Part shown: piece after piece, positions 30,420-40,466 of the stretch | Numbering within the stretch: position 1 is the first letter of the stretch | Layout of the letters: each line of letters begins with the position of its first letter | Source of the DNA: Phocaeicola sartorii JCM 17136 = DSM 21941 | GTDB taxonomy: Bacteria; Bacteroidota; Bacteroidia; Bacteroidales; Bacteroidaceae | Assembly: GCF_000614185.1 (NCBI RefSeq) | Contig: NZ_BAKM01000022.1 | Span: 1 to 64,000, forward strand | Length of the DNA: 64,000 bases | Direction: 5' to 3' | The notes under the pieces: model-generated | The model's database searches: none | What the model was told of the DNA's origin: nothing | The model's input: the letters and a program-made list of their open reading frames with translations, nothing else | Position numbers and translations under genes: made by a program

Positions 30420-31307
30420 ATGAAAGGTATTGTATTAGCCGGAGGCTCGGGCACGCGCCTCTACCCTATTACCAAAGGAGTATCCAAACAGCTGCTGCCT
30501 GTCTTCGACAAACCCATGATTTATTATCCTATATCGGTACTTATGCTGGCCGGCATACGGGAAATACTCATTATCTCAACCCCATACGACTTACCGAGTT
30601 TCAAAAGACTGTTAGGAGACGGAAGCGATTTCGGAGTACGCTTTGAATACGCGGAACAGCCTTCGCCCGACGGACTGGCACAAGCTTTCATCATCGGCGA
30701 GAAATTCATCGGAAATGATTCCGTCTGCCTTGTACTGGGCGATAACATATTCCACGGCAACGGCCTGTCCGCCATGCTGAAAGAATCCGTACGCGCTGCC
30801 GAAGAAGACAAGAAAGCAACGGTATTCGGCTATTGGGTCAGTGATCCCGAAAGATATGGTGTGGCGGAATTCGACAAGGATGGCAACTGCCTCTCTATTG
30901 AAGAAAAGCCCGCACAACCTAAGTCCAACTATGCCGTGGTGGGACTCTATTTCTACCCTAACAAGGTAGTGGAAGTAGCCAAGAATATCAAGCCTTCGGC
31001 ACGGGGGGAACTGGAAATCACCACCGTGAACCAGCAATTCCTTCAGGACAAGGAACTGAAAGTACAAACATTGGGCAGAGGCTTTGCATGGCTGGATACC
31101 GGTACTCACGACTCGCTGGCCGAAGCAAGTACCTACATCGAAGTCATTGAAAAGCGCCAGGGGCTGAAAGTGGCGTGCCTTGAGGGCATAGCCCTGAGAA
31201 AAGGCTGGATTACCCCGGAAAAGATGCGTGAACTGGCACAGCCGATGCTTAAAAATCAATACGGACAATATTTACTGAAAGTTATAAAAGAACTGGGATT
31301 AGAATAA
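30420..31307 (+). CDS. rfbA: Glucose-1-phosphate thymidylyltransferase
   Basis: From the ATG at 30420, 295 residues with [25 protein letters not shown] close to the start in the exact RmlA form, VLGDNIFHG for metal and nucleotide binding and [12 protein letters not shown] near residue 222. It makes dTDP-glucose, first step to dTDP-rhamnose and related sugars. An upstream in-frame start at 30363 would overlap the previous gene and adds no family residues. The stop overlaps rfbC. rfbB and rfbD are not in the window. Confidence 0.95.
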   Translation: MKGIVLAGGSGTRLYPITKGVSKQLLPVFDKPMIYYPISVLMLAGIREILIISTPYDLPSFKRLLGDGSDFGVRFEYAEQPSPDGLAQAFIIGEKFIGNDSVCLVLGDNIFHGNGLSAMLKESVRAAEEDKKATVFGYWVSDPERYGVAEFDKDGNCLSIEEKPAQPKSNYAVVGLYFYPNKVVEVAKNIKPSARGELEITTVNQQFLQDKELKVQTLGRGFAWLDTGTHDSLAEASTYIEVIEKRQGLKVACLEGIALRKGWITPEKMRELAQPMLKNQYGQYLLKVIKELGLE

Positions 31308-31882
31308 TGGAAGTTATAAAAACAGCAATAGACGGGGTTTTCATTTTGGAACCCCGTATTTTTAATGATGCAAGAGGGTATTTCTTTGAAAGCTTCTCGG
31401 GACGTGAATTTGAAGAAAAAGTATGCAGGACTACATTTGTACAGGATAATGAGAGTTTCTCTACTTACGGTGTATTACGCGGCCTGCATTTCCAGAAACC
31501 TCCTTTCACTCAAAGCAAACTGGTGCGTGTAATCAAGGGAGCGGTACTGGATGTGGCTGTAGATATCCGGAAAGGTTCTCCTACTTTCGGAAAGCATGTG
31601 GCCGTAGAATTGACCGGAGAGAATCACCGGCAGTTTTTTATCCCCCGCGGATTCGCCCACGGCTTTGCGGTATTAAGCGATGAGGTGTTGTTCCAATACA
31701 AATGTGATCATTATTACGCTCCGCAAAGCGAAGGTGGAATCGCATGGGACGACCCCGATCTAGGCATAGACTGGCGACTTCCGGCCGACAAGGTTATCTT
31801 GTCCGACAAGGACAAGATACATCCGAGACTGAAAGACTATCAAACGGATTTCGACTTTAATCAAAGTTTATATTCATATTAA
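31307..31882 (+). CDS. rfbC: dTDP-4-dehydrorhamnose 3,5-epimerase
   Basis: The 191-residue cupin enzyme has the RmlC motifs ESFSGREFEEKV, YGVLRGLHFQKPPFTQSKLVR with the catalytic histidine, GAVLDVAVDIRKGSPTFG, and FIPRGFAHGFAVLSD. It epimerises dTDP-4-keto-6-deoxyglucose. Coupled to rfbA by a one-base overlap. In the 174-base gap after it, the 120 bases before the terminator hold no gene I can support. Confidence 0.95.
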   Translation: MEVIKTAIDGVFILEPRIFNDARGYFFESFSGREFEEKVCRTTFVQDNESFSTYGVLRGLHFQKPPFTQSKLVRVIKGAVLDVAVDIRKGSPTFGKHVAVELTGENHRQFFIPRGFAHGFAVLSDEVLFQYKCDHYYAPQSEGGIAWDDPDLGIDWRLPADKVILSDKDKIHPRLKDYQTDFDFNQSLYSY

Positions 31883-31996
31883 AGGCAATTTTGATTCTGC
31901 GTTTGCTTGGTTTTCGTCAGTGAAATTAAAGAAGCCGAAAACTGCACACCGGACTATCGTAAGATTCAAGACAACATGTCCGAAGATTGAATCTAT

Positions 31997-32036
31997 AAAA
32001 CAGGGTGCACCTCCTATGAGAAATGCACCCTGTTTT
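31997..32036. terminator. Bidirectional terminator between rfbC and the Wzz-like gene
   Basis: AAAACAGGGTGCA (31997-32009) pairs perfectly with TGCACCCTGTTTT (32024-32036) around a 14-base loop. A-run and T-run flank the stem, so it can end transcription from both convergent genes. Confidence 0.85.
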
Positions 32037-32056
32037 TATAGGTCAATATCTTTATA

Positions 32057-33196
32057 TCACTTCTTCTCCATCTCCTTCTGAGGAGCATTAAGCCCCTCCT
32101 TCAGATTTTCAAAGAATTCACGTCCGAACAAGATCCATGCAGAAGCACCCGCCACTGCCAGGAAAATAAATCCGACAAGAATCACCTTCTTGCTGGTGCC
32201 CGAAGGCAGCAACGGCACACTGGCAGGTTCCACAACGGCAAATACCGGTTTGGCCTCCTGTACTTTAGCCCGTGCCACCTGCAATTGGGTAGCCACCTGG
32301 CTATACACCTGATATGCCAGATTCATATCATTCTGCAAGCGTTCCCTCTCCGTCAAAGCGCTTTGAAGGACAACCCCCTTGTTGGCATCCATATAATTGG
32401 CATAATTCTGCTGGGCTGCATAATACTCCTGCTGGCGCTCCTTGTACAATTGTTCCAGATATGCACAATCCTGCTGGGCTTTAGATACCCTGTAGGCTGT
32501 GATATACTCTTGAAGCTTCACCACTACCGTGTCTGTAATGGCGGCCGTAACCATCGGGTCCTGCAAAGTCACCGTCACTGTTGTGATACCGGTTTTCTTG
32601 TCCACATCGGCAGTAATCGCCTTACGCATGGCCTCCACTTTTTTCGCCTGGTCTTCTGTCAGATGGAAAGGGTCCAGCTTATTCCCGTCTTCCTCTTCCT
32701 TTTCGGAGAAAAGAGATTTCACTCCACCTATAGCTGCCCCGGGCAATCCCATGACAGCCCCCCACCACGGAGCTTTCTGTTCGTCGAGATAAGCTACAAA
32801 AGTAGTGTCTACCTCACCATCCAATGTGGTGACATGTGCATTGAACAGTTCCAGGATAAAAGGAGTAGATGCTACGATATCCGGAAAAAGAGACACGTTC
32901 AAAGCATCCGCCTCACTGCCCAGATTCATGCCGCCAATGCCCAGCATGGCAGCCATTCCCGACAAACTCCCCCCTCCGCTTTTGCCGGATTCGGGAGACA
33001 ATGTCACTTCTACTGTATATTGCTTGGGAATACTCAGAGCGATAATCACCCCTACAACGGCACCTATTCCGGCAGCCTTCAGCAACACCTTGCGGGCAGC
33101 CCATAACTTACGGACATACTCCATCAAATCAATTTCCAACTCCTCGTCTTCCCGTGGTCTTTCCGCGTTATTCGTATAGTTCTTATCTTCCGCCAT
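32057..33196 (-). CDS. Wzz-like chain-length determinant protein
   Basis: The 379-residue protein has an N-terminal membrane helix at about 38-58 (VLLKAAGIGAVVGVIIALS), a Wzz-type motif (PKQYTVEVTLSPE) right after it, a long periplasmic region with coiled coil (about residues 235-310), and a second helix near 340-360. There is no kinase domain. Such proteins set polymer length together with Wzy. It is 7 bases after the large SLBB export gene, so the two form an export module. No polymerase is adjacent; it may serve several glycan clusters in the region. Confidence 0.88.
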   Translation of the reverse strand: MAEDKNYTNNAERPREDEELEIDLMEYVRKLWAARKVLLKAAGIGAVVGVIIALSIPKQYTVEVTLSPESGKSGGGSLSGMAAMLGIGGMNLGSEADALNVSLFPDIVASTPFILELFNAHVTTLDGEVDTTFVAYLDEQKAPWWGAVMGLPGAAIGGVKSLFSEKEEEDGNKLDPFHLTEDQAKKVEAMRKAITADVDKKTGITTVTVTLQDPMVTAAITDTVVVKLQEYITAYRVSKAQQDCAYLEQLYKERQQEYYAAQQNYANYMDANKGVVLQSALTERERLQNDMNLAYQVYSQVATQLQVARAKVQEAKPVFAVVEPASVPLLPSGTSKKVILVGFIFLAVAGASAWILFGREFFENLKEGLNAPQKEMEKK

Positions 33197-33203
33197 AGTG
33201 TTT

Positions 33204-35674
33204 CTATTTTAAAATATTAGCAATAGATGCAATCATAGTCGCCAATGACGCACTGGTGGTTGCTATGGACAAGGTGTTCTGCAAAGACCAGTTGCTCTTT
33301 TCCTTCACCGGAACAATCACCTCGCACCCCGGCTGGATCAGCTCACGGCTGCCCTTCTTGGCCCTCTTCACCTGACCGTTCATATATACGATATACGCTT
33401 TGCTCTTCTTCGCACGGAAACCGTAACCTCCGGCCTGCTCGATATAATATTTCAGCGTCTTGCCATCCTCAAATGAAACGGTGTTGGGATACATCACAGC
33501 CCCACTGATACGTACCGTGTTGTTGTATTCGGGAATTTCAATCACATCCCCCTCACGCAATACGATATCCGCACTGGAGCCGGGTTTAAGCATCGCTCTT
33601 TCCAAATCGATACCCACATAATAAATATCTCCCAAATCCAGCCGGTTGACATCAATAGAGTCCTTTCCAGTCTTGGCCATATCCAGAACCGTTTCCATAC
33701 GTTTGCGTTCATCATCATTGATGCGACGGCTTAAACGGGCCCCCTTGATATAAGCAAACGGAGTCACTCCACCTGCCTTCTTGATCAAATCGGAAAGACG
33801 TTCGCTCTTCTCTGTCAGCGCATAATCGCCTTCATATAAAATTTCACCGGACACCCTCACGTTCACTTGTTCCTGATAAGCAGGACTCTTACGTACATAC
33901 ACCTGATCGTATGGTTGCAGCACAAAGCCCGGTTCTCCGTCTATCACAAAACCGTCTTTCAGAGAGAATGAGTACATTTGTCCTATGGTGGAAACCGCTT
34001 CCGTGCCTTTGCTATCCTTGATGCGACGGGAAACATCCACACGGACGGTAGAAGCTGATTCCTTTAACCCGCCAGCCTGGATTATAATATCCTCCAAAGT
34101 CGTATTGTCGGCAAAAGTGAACTCACCCGGACGGCAACCTCACCATACACCATGATGCTTCCCACATCCTCCAAGTCATGAATACTGGGGATATAGAGCA
34201 CATCATTACGCTGCAAAGGCACATCGGGCGCAGTGCCGTTCATAATACCTTTTATATCTATCTGAATCACTTCTTTCTTCAAGTCCTCGCGTTCGCGATG
34301 CAATACCGCACGCCCTGTGAAAGCGTCACCCATAAGGCCTTCCGCCTTTTCCACCAATTGGCGGACTGTGTTCAAGGCCCCTCCGAACTGGTACACACCC
34401 GGACGATAGACAGCCCCCTTGATTTCAAGCTTGTTCTCAAAACGGTCCAGAATGGCCTCAGCAGTCAGCACATCCCCATCTTTTACTTGAAATACGGAAT
34501 AATCAATATCATCAATCGTATAGATCTGATACTCCTTTCCGTTCTGACGAACCATGCGGAGAGAACGGGTATAGGCATCCCCCGAGAATCCACCGGCATA
34601 CTTCAACAGTGTGGCGACACTTTCGTTGTTTTTCATCTCGTATTTCATGGGGCGTTTCACATTCCCTTCTATGCCGACCAACGCCTCGTATGGAGGAACA
34701 ATGATCACATCGCCTTCCTGCAGGCGGATGTCGTCATTGATTTTACCTTTCATAATAAAATCGTACACATCTACGGTAGCGATCTTCTGTCCTCCGCGCA
34801 CCACTTGTATATTACGCAAACTACCGATATCGCTCACGCCACCGGCACGATAGAGCGCATGAAACACGGTGGAGAAAGAAGACAAAGCGTATGTTCCCGG
34901 CTGGAACACTTCCCCCATCACATTTACCTGGATAGTCCGGCTGTTTCCCAAAGTAACCTTGATTTGTGAGGACGGGTTCTGTTCATTATCAAGCCCTGCA
35001 TAAATCTTATTCAGTTCTTTGCGCAAATATTGATTGGCTTCGGCAATAGTCATGCCGTTCAGATAAATTAATCCCAAATCGGGGATCGTGATAGATCCGT
35101 CCGGAGAGATATTATCCCGGATGGTAGCCTGGTTTGTACCCCATATATCAATGATTACCTCATCGCCCGGGCCCAGACGATAATTTGGAGGGGTAGCCAG
35201 ATTCACACTCGGCTCGAATGTCAGGTTTCTGGTTTCAAAAATGTCCCGTCCATATACCTTATCTTTCTGCATGTATCCCTTTCCGCGGGAATATGGATTG
35301 ACAGAAGTACTATCCAGCGGACTTCTGTCAGCTATCACCTCGGCAGGCTGACGTTGGTCAAAACTAAAATTCTCATTTACATAAATATCTTCCGGTGACT
35401 TCTCACGCATACGATTCCGGTTTGGCATCGCTGCATTCCCCTCTCTCTCAGCAGACCCATTTTGCTGTTCATAAAGCTTCTTCACACGCTTAGCCTGTTC
35501 TTGTGTCACTCCCCTACGGGCTAACTCTGTAGCAATCTGACGTTGGTCTTTCCCCTGTTGCATGCCCGTCTTCACATATTCCAACACCTGTTGGTCACTC
35601 ATGGACTGCTGTGCAAGCACAGAACCCGAGAGGGCAAAAACTAAGACCAGTACGGATAATAGTCTTTTTATCAT
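33204..35674 (-). CDS. Large polysaccharide export protein with SLBB domains (Wza-like), one frameshift
   Basis: A signal peptide (MIKRLLSVLVLVFALSGSVLA) is followed by a helical section, the poly-export domain (YRLGPGDEVIIDIWGTNQA near residue 168) and several SLBB repeats (VNVMGEVFQPGTYAL, IEGNVKRPMKYEM, IKGAVYRPGVYQFGG, and more after the break), ending in a C-terminal helix. The frame breaks near 34131: VYGEVA should continue RPGEFTFADNTTLED, explained by one missing C (GCCC read as GCC). Corrected length about 823 residues, usual for Bacteroides proteins of this type. It would form the outer-membrane exit channel for capsule. Minus-strand TACCTTTG at 35715-35708 is a possible -7 box. Confidence 0.88.
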
Positions 35675-35774
35675 ATAAATTCAATAAACTTAGTAATTTA
35701 GCAGCCGCAAAGGTAGATATTATTTTCGATATAGGCGAGTTTTATTTCATAAAATATCCCTCTAATAAATGTAA

Positions 35775-35807
35775 AAACGGCTGCCACCTGCCGGTGTACA
35801 GCCGTTT
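35775..35807 (-). terminator. Terminator of the xyl operon
   Basis: AAACGGCTG (35775-35783) pairs with CAGCCGTTT (35799-35807). On the minus strand a TTTTT run follows the stem, so it ends transcription of xylB-xylA about 110 bases after the xylA stop. The rest of 35675-35916 holds no gene that I can support. Confidence 0.7.
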
Positions 35808-35916
35808 GTCCTTTGATAATCCGTGGACAGGATTCATTCAGAAGTCATTACCTTCCCCTTTTTCTTTAGTAAAAGATTCAAGGGAATAAAACTTGCACAA
35901 TGCCAGTTCGGACGGA

Positions 35917-37233
35917 TCAGCAATACATATTTACAATAGCTTCGTACAGTTCCTGCTTGCCGCTTACCTGCTTGGGCTCACCATTTTGCTTAGCATAAGC
36001 CACTACTTCTTCCAATGTCAGCTTGCCTTCTTCAAATTCCTTGCCTTTGCCACTGTCGAATGAAGCATAGCGGTCTGACAACATCTTGCAGTATGGAGAT
36101 TCATTAAGCAGAGCAGCAGCACTTTCCAATGCACGCGCCATAGCGTCCATACCTGCAATATGGGCGATAAAAATATCTTCCAGATCAGTAGAGTTACGAC
36201 GTGTCTTGGCATCAAAGTTGGTACCGCCATTGCCCAAACCGCCGTTGCGGATAATCTGCATCATGGCCTGGGTCAGTTCGTAATTGTCGATAGGGAACTG
36301 GTCTGTATCCCATCCGTTCTGATAATCGCCACGATTGGCGTCAATAGATCCCAACATACCGTTATCTACCGCAACGGCCAGTTCATGTTCAAATGTATGA
36401 CCAGCCAAAGTAGCATGATTCACCTCAATGTTCACTTTGAAATCCTTGTCCAGGCCGTGGGCTTTCAAGAACCCTACCACTGTTTCGGTATCCACATCAT
36501 ATTGATGCTTAGTCGGCTCCATCGGTTTGGGTTCAATCAGGAAAGTGCCTGTAAATCCTTTGCTCCGGGCATAATCGCGGGCAATGGTCAACATCTGAGC
36601 CAAGTGTTCTTTCTCACGCTTCTGATCCGTATTCAACAAAGACATATACCCTTCACGTCCGCCCCAGAACACGTAATTGGAACCACCCAGTTCGATGGTA
36701 GCGTCAATAGCGTTCTTTATCTGGACCGCTGCACGGGCAACCACATCAAATTCGGGATTTGTAGCAGCACCGTTCATATAGCGCGCATGACCGAAAACAT
36801 TTGCCGTACCCCATAACAATTTGATTCCGGTTTCAGCCTGTTTCTGTTTGGCATAAGCAACTATCTCTTTCAGATTCGCTTCATATTCCTCTATTGTATC
36901 GGCTTCCTCGCACAAGTCCACATCATGGAAACAATAATATTCGATTCCCATCTTCTGCATGAATTCAAAACCGGCATCCATCTTATTCTTGGCAGCCTGC
37001 ACCTTATCGGCATCACCGTTCCAAGGGAATTTCTTTGTTCCGCCACCAAACTGGTCACCGCCTTCGGCGCACAAGGTATGCCACCATGCCATAGCAAACT
37101 TCAACCAGTCTTTCATCTTCTTTCCGTTAATTACTTTTTCAGCATCATAGTAACGGAACGCCATCGGGTTCTTACTTTCCTTACCTTCAAATTTAATTTT
37201 TCCTATACCGGGAAAATACTCTTTTGTAGCCAT
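35917..37233 (-). CDS. xylA: Xylose isomerase
   Basis: A 438-residue class II xylose isomerase with N-terminal extension ([19 protein letters not shown]), catalytic region [18 protein letters not shown] near residue 98 and metal-binding segments [17 protein letters not shown] near 230 and [18 protein letters not shown] near 267. It converts xylose to xylulose. It follows xylB by 93 bases on the same strand. Together with the NUDIX regulator upstream this is a complete local xylose-use unit without its own transporter. Confidence 0.97.
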   Translation of the reverse strand: MATKEYFPGIGKIKFEGKESKNPMAFRYYDAEKVINGKKMKDWLKFAMAWWHTLCAEGGDQFGGGTKKFPWNGDADKVQAAKNKMDAGFEFMQKMGIEYYCFHDVDLCEEADTIEEYEANLKEIVAYAKQKQAETGIKLLWGTANVFGHARYMNGAATNPEFDVVARAAVQIKNAIDATIELGGSNYVFWGGREGYMSLLNTDQKREKEHLAQMLTIARDYARSKGFTGTFLIEPKPMEPTKHQYDVDTETVVGFLKAHGLDKDFKVNIEVNHATLAGHTFEHELAVAVDNGMLGSIDANRGDYQNGWDTDQFPIDNYELTQAMMQIIRNGGLGNGGTNFDAKTRRNSTDLEDIFIAHIAGMDAMARALESAAALLNESPYCKMLSDRYASFDSGKGKEFEEGKLTLEEVVAYAKQNGEPKQVSGKQELYEAIVNMYC

Positions 37234-37326
37234 AATTTTTTACTTGTTTTAATAACTTGTTCTAATTTATCTAATATCTATTTTATTCTACACGCAAGCG
37301 ATAACCTTTCCTCTATCCGGAGCCCC

Positions 37327-38820
37327 TTAAAAGGCGGCCATCGCCTTCTCCAGGTTGGACTTCCAGCGGGCATACGCATCATCATAAGCAGTGCGCTGTG
37401 CCACATCAGGCTCTATCACTTCCAGTTTTTCCAATGTGGCAAACGCCTCATTGTTATCTTTATAAACACCCGCACCTATGCCGGCACCCTTGGCGGCGCC
37501 CACCGATCCGTCCGTGTCATACAGTTCGATCACAGCTCCTGTCACCCCCGCCAATGTCTCGCGGAAGATAGGACTGAGGAACATATTGGCATGTCCGGCA
37601 TGAATCTTCTGCACAGGAATACCCATCCGCTCCATGATATCAATGCCATATTTAAACGAGAACACGATTCCTTCCTGTGCGGCACGAACAATATGCTGCT
37701 TTCCATGCAGGTTAAAATTAACTCCACAGATAGAGCACCCCGTCTCTTTGTTTTCCAGCATACGCTCCGCTCCGTTACCAAAAGGAAGGATGCTTACTCC
37801 GGCACTGCCGATAGGGGCCTGTGCCGCCAGCCTGTTCATATCACTGTAAGAAATACCTTCGGGGGCCACATTACGTTTCACCCACGAATTCAAGATGCCG
37901 GTGCCATTGATACACAGCAGTACTCCCAGACGGGTCTGCTCTGCGGTATGATTTACATGAGCGAATGTATTCACCCGTGATTTCGGATCATAATTCACCT
38001 CACCGTTCACACCATATACCACCCCCGACGTTCCTGCCGTAGAAGCGATCTCTCCCGGATTGAACACATTGAGCGACAAAGCATTATTAGGCTGATCTCC
38101 GGCACGATAGGTTACAGGAATTCCTTCTTTCAGGCCTAATTCTTTGGCAGCCCATGCATTTACACGTCCCTGCTCGCCAAAAGTCGGTTTGATATCAGCT
38201 ATCAGCGAACGGTCGAATCCATAATAATCCATCAAGAAGCCTGCGACATCATTTGCCTGAAAATCCCAGAACATTCCTTCGGACAAACCAGACACTGTGG
38301 TACAAATATTCCCGGTCAGTTTCATAGCGATATAATCGCCGGGCAGCATTATTTTATAAATACGTTCGTACACAGCAGGCTCATTCTCTTTAATCCATGC
38401 CAGTTTGGAAGCGGTAAAATTCCCCGGAGAGTTCAGCAGATGAGATAGACACTGTGTCTCTCCCAATGCTTCAAACGCTTTCTGACCGTATGGAACCGCC
38501 CGTGAGTCACACCATATAATAGCCGGACGTAACACGTTCTGCTCCTTATCCACACAAACCAGCCCGTGCATCTGATAAGAGATACCGATTGCGGCAATTC
38601 CATCCGGACCGACCCCACTCCCGGCCATGACAGCCTGAGTTGACAATTTCAGATTTTCCCACCAATTTTGCGGATCCTGCTCAGCCCATCCGGGGCGTGC
38701 AGCCATAATAGCAGCCTCTGTTTTAGGGAAGAATGCAGAAGAAACACATTTTCCGGTCTCTGCATTTACCAAACTCGCTTTTACGGACGAACTGCCGATA
38801 TCATAACCTAATAGGTACAT
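37327..38820 (-). CDS. xylB: Xylulokinase
   Basis: A 497-residue FGGY-family sugar kinase: YLLGYDIGSSSVKASLV at the N-terminus (phosphate loop), YQMHGLVCVD near residue 82, and the ATP-site motif AAKGAGIGAGVY near residue 447. It phosphorylates xylulose to xylulose 5-phosphate for the pentose phosphate pathway. It is the first gene of xylB-xylA; the 185 bases upstream, up to the regulator gene, should hold the regulated promoter, but I see no clean TAnnTTTG box there. Confidence 0.95.
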   Translation of the reverse strand: MYLLGYDIGSSSVKASLVNAETGKCVSSAFFPKTEAAIMAARPGWAEQDPQNWWENLKLSTQAVMAGSGVGPDGIAAIGISYQMHGLVCVDKEQNVLRPAIIWCDSRAVPYGQKAFEALGETQCLSHLLNSPGNFTASKLAWIKENEPAVYERIYKIMLPGDYIAMKLTGNICTTVSGLSEGMFWDFQANDVAGFLMDYYGFDRSLIADIKPTFGEQGRVNAWAAKELGLKEGIPVTYRAGDQPNNALSLNVFNPGEIASTAGTSGVVYGVNGEVNYDPKSRVNTFAHVNHTAEQTRLGVLLCINGTGILNSWVKRNVAPEGISYSDMNRLAAQAPIGSAGVSILPFGNGAERMLENKETGCSICGVNFNLHGKQHIVRAAQEGIVFSFKYGIDIMERMGIPVQKIHAGHANMFLSPIFRETLAGVTGAVIELYDTDGSVGAAKGAGIGAGVYKDNNEAFATLEKLEVIEPDVAQRTAYDDAYARWKSNLEKAMAAF

Positions 38821-39005
38821 TTGAATTGAAAATTAAGAATTAAAAAATAATAGTCTCTGTCCCGATGCCTATATCAGCATTATCATTTCAAGGAAAGACC
38901 GGTGAAGAATCCAAAAGCATTTACAGACTCTCCCGCAACGTCCGGAATGACAAGGCGGAATAATTTTACAGCAATCACAACAAGGCTAAAGTTATCTGTC
39001 TGTTA

Positions 39006-39740
39006 TCACTTCGTTCCCGACTTATTATAGATGGAGCGGTCGAACTTGTAGAAGCGCGCCGCCCTGTGGCACACACCCACCTGCCTTTCCTCCAAAGGAA
39101 CGACGTATGGCATCAATGCTATCTTCTTATGGAAATTCCTTACGTCAAACACCTTATCATAAATCAACTGATAAACTGTCCGCAACTGGGCTGCCGTAAA
39201 CTTCCGGGGAAGCAAGTCGAACATTACGGCAGGAGCGTACTCTACATAATGACGTATATGCACCAATGCATCCTGCAAAATCTGAAAATGGTCGAATGCC
39301 AGGCTTTTCACCTCAGCTACAGGCGTCCAGCATGCATCGTATTTATCAGAGAGCTGTTCGAACCGTTTATCAATCTTCACCAGTGTCAGATAAGCGATAG
39401 TCACAATGCGGTCTATCTTCTTCTCGTCCAAACGATGAAAGCGTTCCAGCCACAACACATCCTTGGGGTTACGGGTACGGTCTTTCGAACCATACGCCTT
39501 AAACTGGGTCAACTTCACATTTTTCAGTCCGGTCAGTTCGTTCAACACCCGCTTGGCCGCCTCGTCCAAGTCCTCATCATCATAGATAAGGCTACCCGGC
39601 AACTTCATATTATTATATCCGTCCTCGGACTGTTTTCCCACCTGTCTCACCAACAGGACACGGAACTGCTCTCCATCAAAACCAATCAGCACACAGTCCA
39701 CAGATACATGTAAATTAATCGTCTGGTTTATTTCCGACAT
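39006..39740 (-). CDS. NUDIX-type transcriptional regulator of the xylose operon (NrtR/AraR-like)
   Basis: From the ATG at 39740 (MSEINQTINLHVSVD) 244 residues. The N-terminal NUDIX-like domain (KLPGSLIYDDEDLDEAAKRV, then LNELTG) has a degenerate Nudix box, so it probably binds rather than cleaves its ligand. The C-terminal winged helix (FTAAQLRTVYQLIYDKVFD, then FHKKI) is the NrtR-type DNA-binding domain. Bacteroidetes use such proteins to control arabinose and xylose genes. Placed directly upstream of xylBA on the same strand, it is probably the local xylose repressor/activator. Minus-strand TATCTTTG at 39777-39770 is a candidate -7 box. A start at 39806 would lie upstream of that box and is rejected. 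Confidence 0.85.
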   Translation of the reverse strand: MSEINQTINLHVSVDCVLIGFDGEQFRVLLVRQVGKQSEDGYNNMKLPGSLIYDDEDLDEAAKRVLNELTGLKNVKLTQFKAYGSKDRTRNPKDVLWLERFHRLDEKKIDRIVTIAYLTLVKIDKRFEQLSDKYDACWTPVAEVKSLAFDHFQILQDALVHIRHYVEYAPAVMFDLLPRKFTAAQLRTVYQLIYDKVFDVRNFHKKIALMPYVVPLEERQVGVCHRAARFYKFDRSIYNKSGTK

Positions 39741-40041
39741 AACAGTATGGCTTTTATCATTTCCGGCAGCAAAGATAAACACTATTTTTTGAATTATAGA
39801 AAACAAAATATACTTTTTTATTATGTTCTAAAACATTATTTTTCAATATAATAAATATCTTCTATTATACAATATGACACCTTACACTTATCATATATAC
39901 TACAATATATACTATAAGAAACCTTTTCCGTCTTCTTTTTTTCCTTTCCCCAAAGGACTTTTATTCCATTCAGTCCCTCATTTCGGACACTTGGTTAAAA
40001 AAAAGCAATCTTTACGCAGAAAAATTAATAGAACAAAGTTG

Positions 40042-40070
40042 TTTGTTACCAATAATTTTCTTTACTTTTG
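40042..40070 (+). promoter_or_regulatory. Promoter of the exopolysaccharide cluster
   Basis: TACTTTTG (40063-40070) fits TAnnTTTG and TTTG at 40042-40045 lies 17 bases upstream. The response-regulator ATG follows at 40096. The 355-base gap 39741-40095 otherwise holds only the divergent NUDIX-gene promoter and AT-rich sequence. Confidence 0.65.
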
Positions 40071-40095
40071 CCCATTAAAATCTAAAGACGACTCT

Positions 40096-40461
40096 ATGAG
40101 AAAAAAAATTTTAGTGTTGGACGACAAAATAGCAATTGCGAAAGTCCTTTCAATCTATCTGGCCAGTGATTATGATTGTATTTGGTTACCGAATGGCATC
40201 GAAGGAGTAAAATGGCTTCAGGAAGGCAATATACCGGATTTAATCATATCGGATATCCGTATGCCCGAAATGCGTGGAGACGAGTTTCTGGAATGGATAA
40301 AATCCAATCAGCTATTCAAACAAATTCCAGTGGTCATGCTAAGCAGCGAAGATAGTACCACAGAGCGCATACGTCTGTTGCAAGAAGGTGCGAATGACTA
40401 TATAGTCAAACCTTTCAATCCCATGGAACTAAAAGTAAGAATCAAAAAAATTATTGAGTAA
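40096..40461 (+). CDS. Single-domain response regulator
   Basis: The 121-residue protein is a complete receiver domain and nothing else: the acidic pair DD at 9-10 (ILVLDD), phospho-acceptor Asp53 in LIISDIRMPEMRG, switch Ser83/84 in VVMLSSED and Lys105 in DYIVKPF. No DNA-binding output domain follows. It is the first gene of the exopolysaccharide cluster, 5 bases before the sugar transferase, so it most likely acts by contact with another protein of the cluster. No histidine kinase is in the window. A longer in-frame reading from 39874 runs through the promoter and is not used. Confidence 0.92.
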   Translation: MRKKILVLDDKIAIAKVLSIYLASDYDCIWLPNGIEGVKWLQEGNIPDLIISDIRMPEMRGDEFLEWIKSNQLFKQIPVVMLSSEDSTTERIRLLQEGANDYIVKPFNPMELKVRIKKIIE

Positions 40462-40466
40462 TTCGA

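Noticed and set aside
31883-31990. Short open stretch after rfbC (SEIKEAENCTPDYRKIQDNM)
   Set aside because: About 24 codons with no start, no homologue I recognise and a competing frame; could be a gene remnant but is not supportable.
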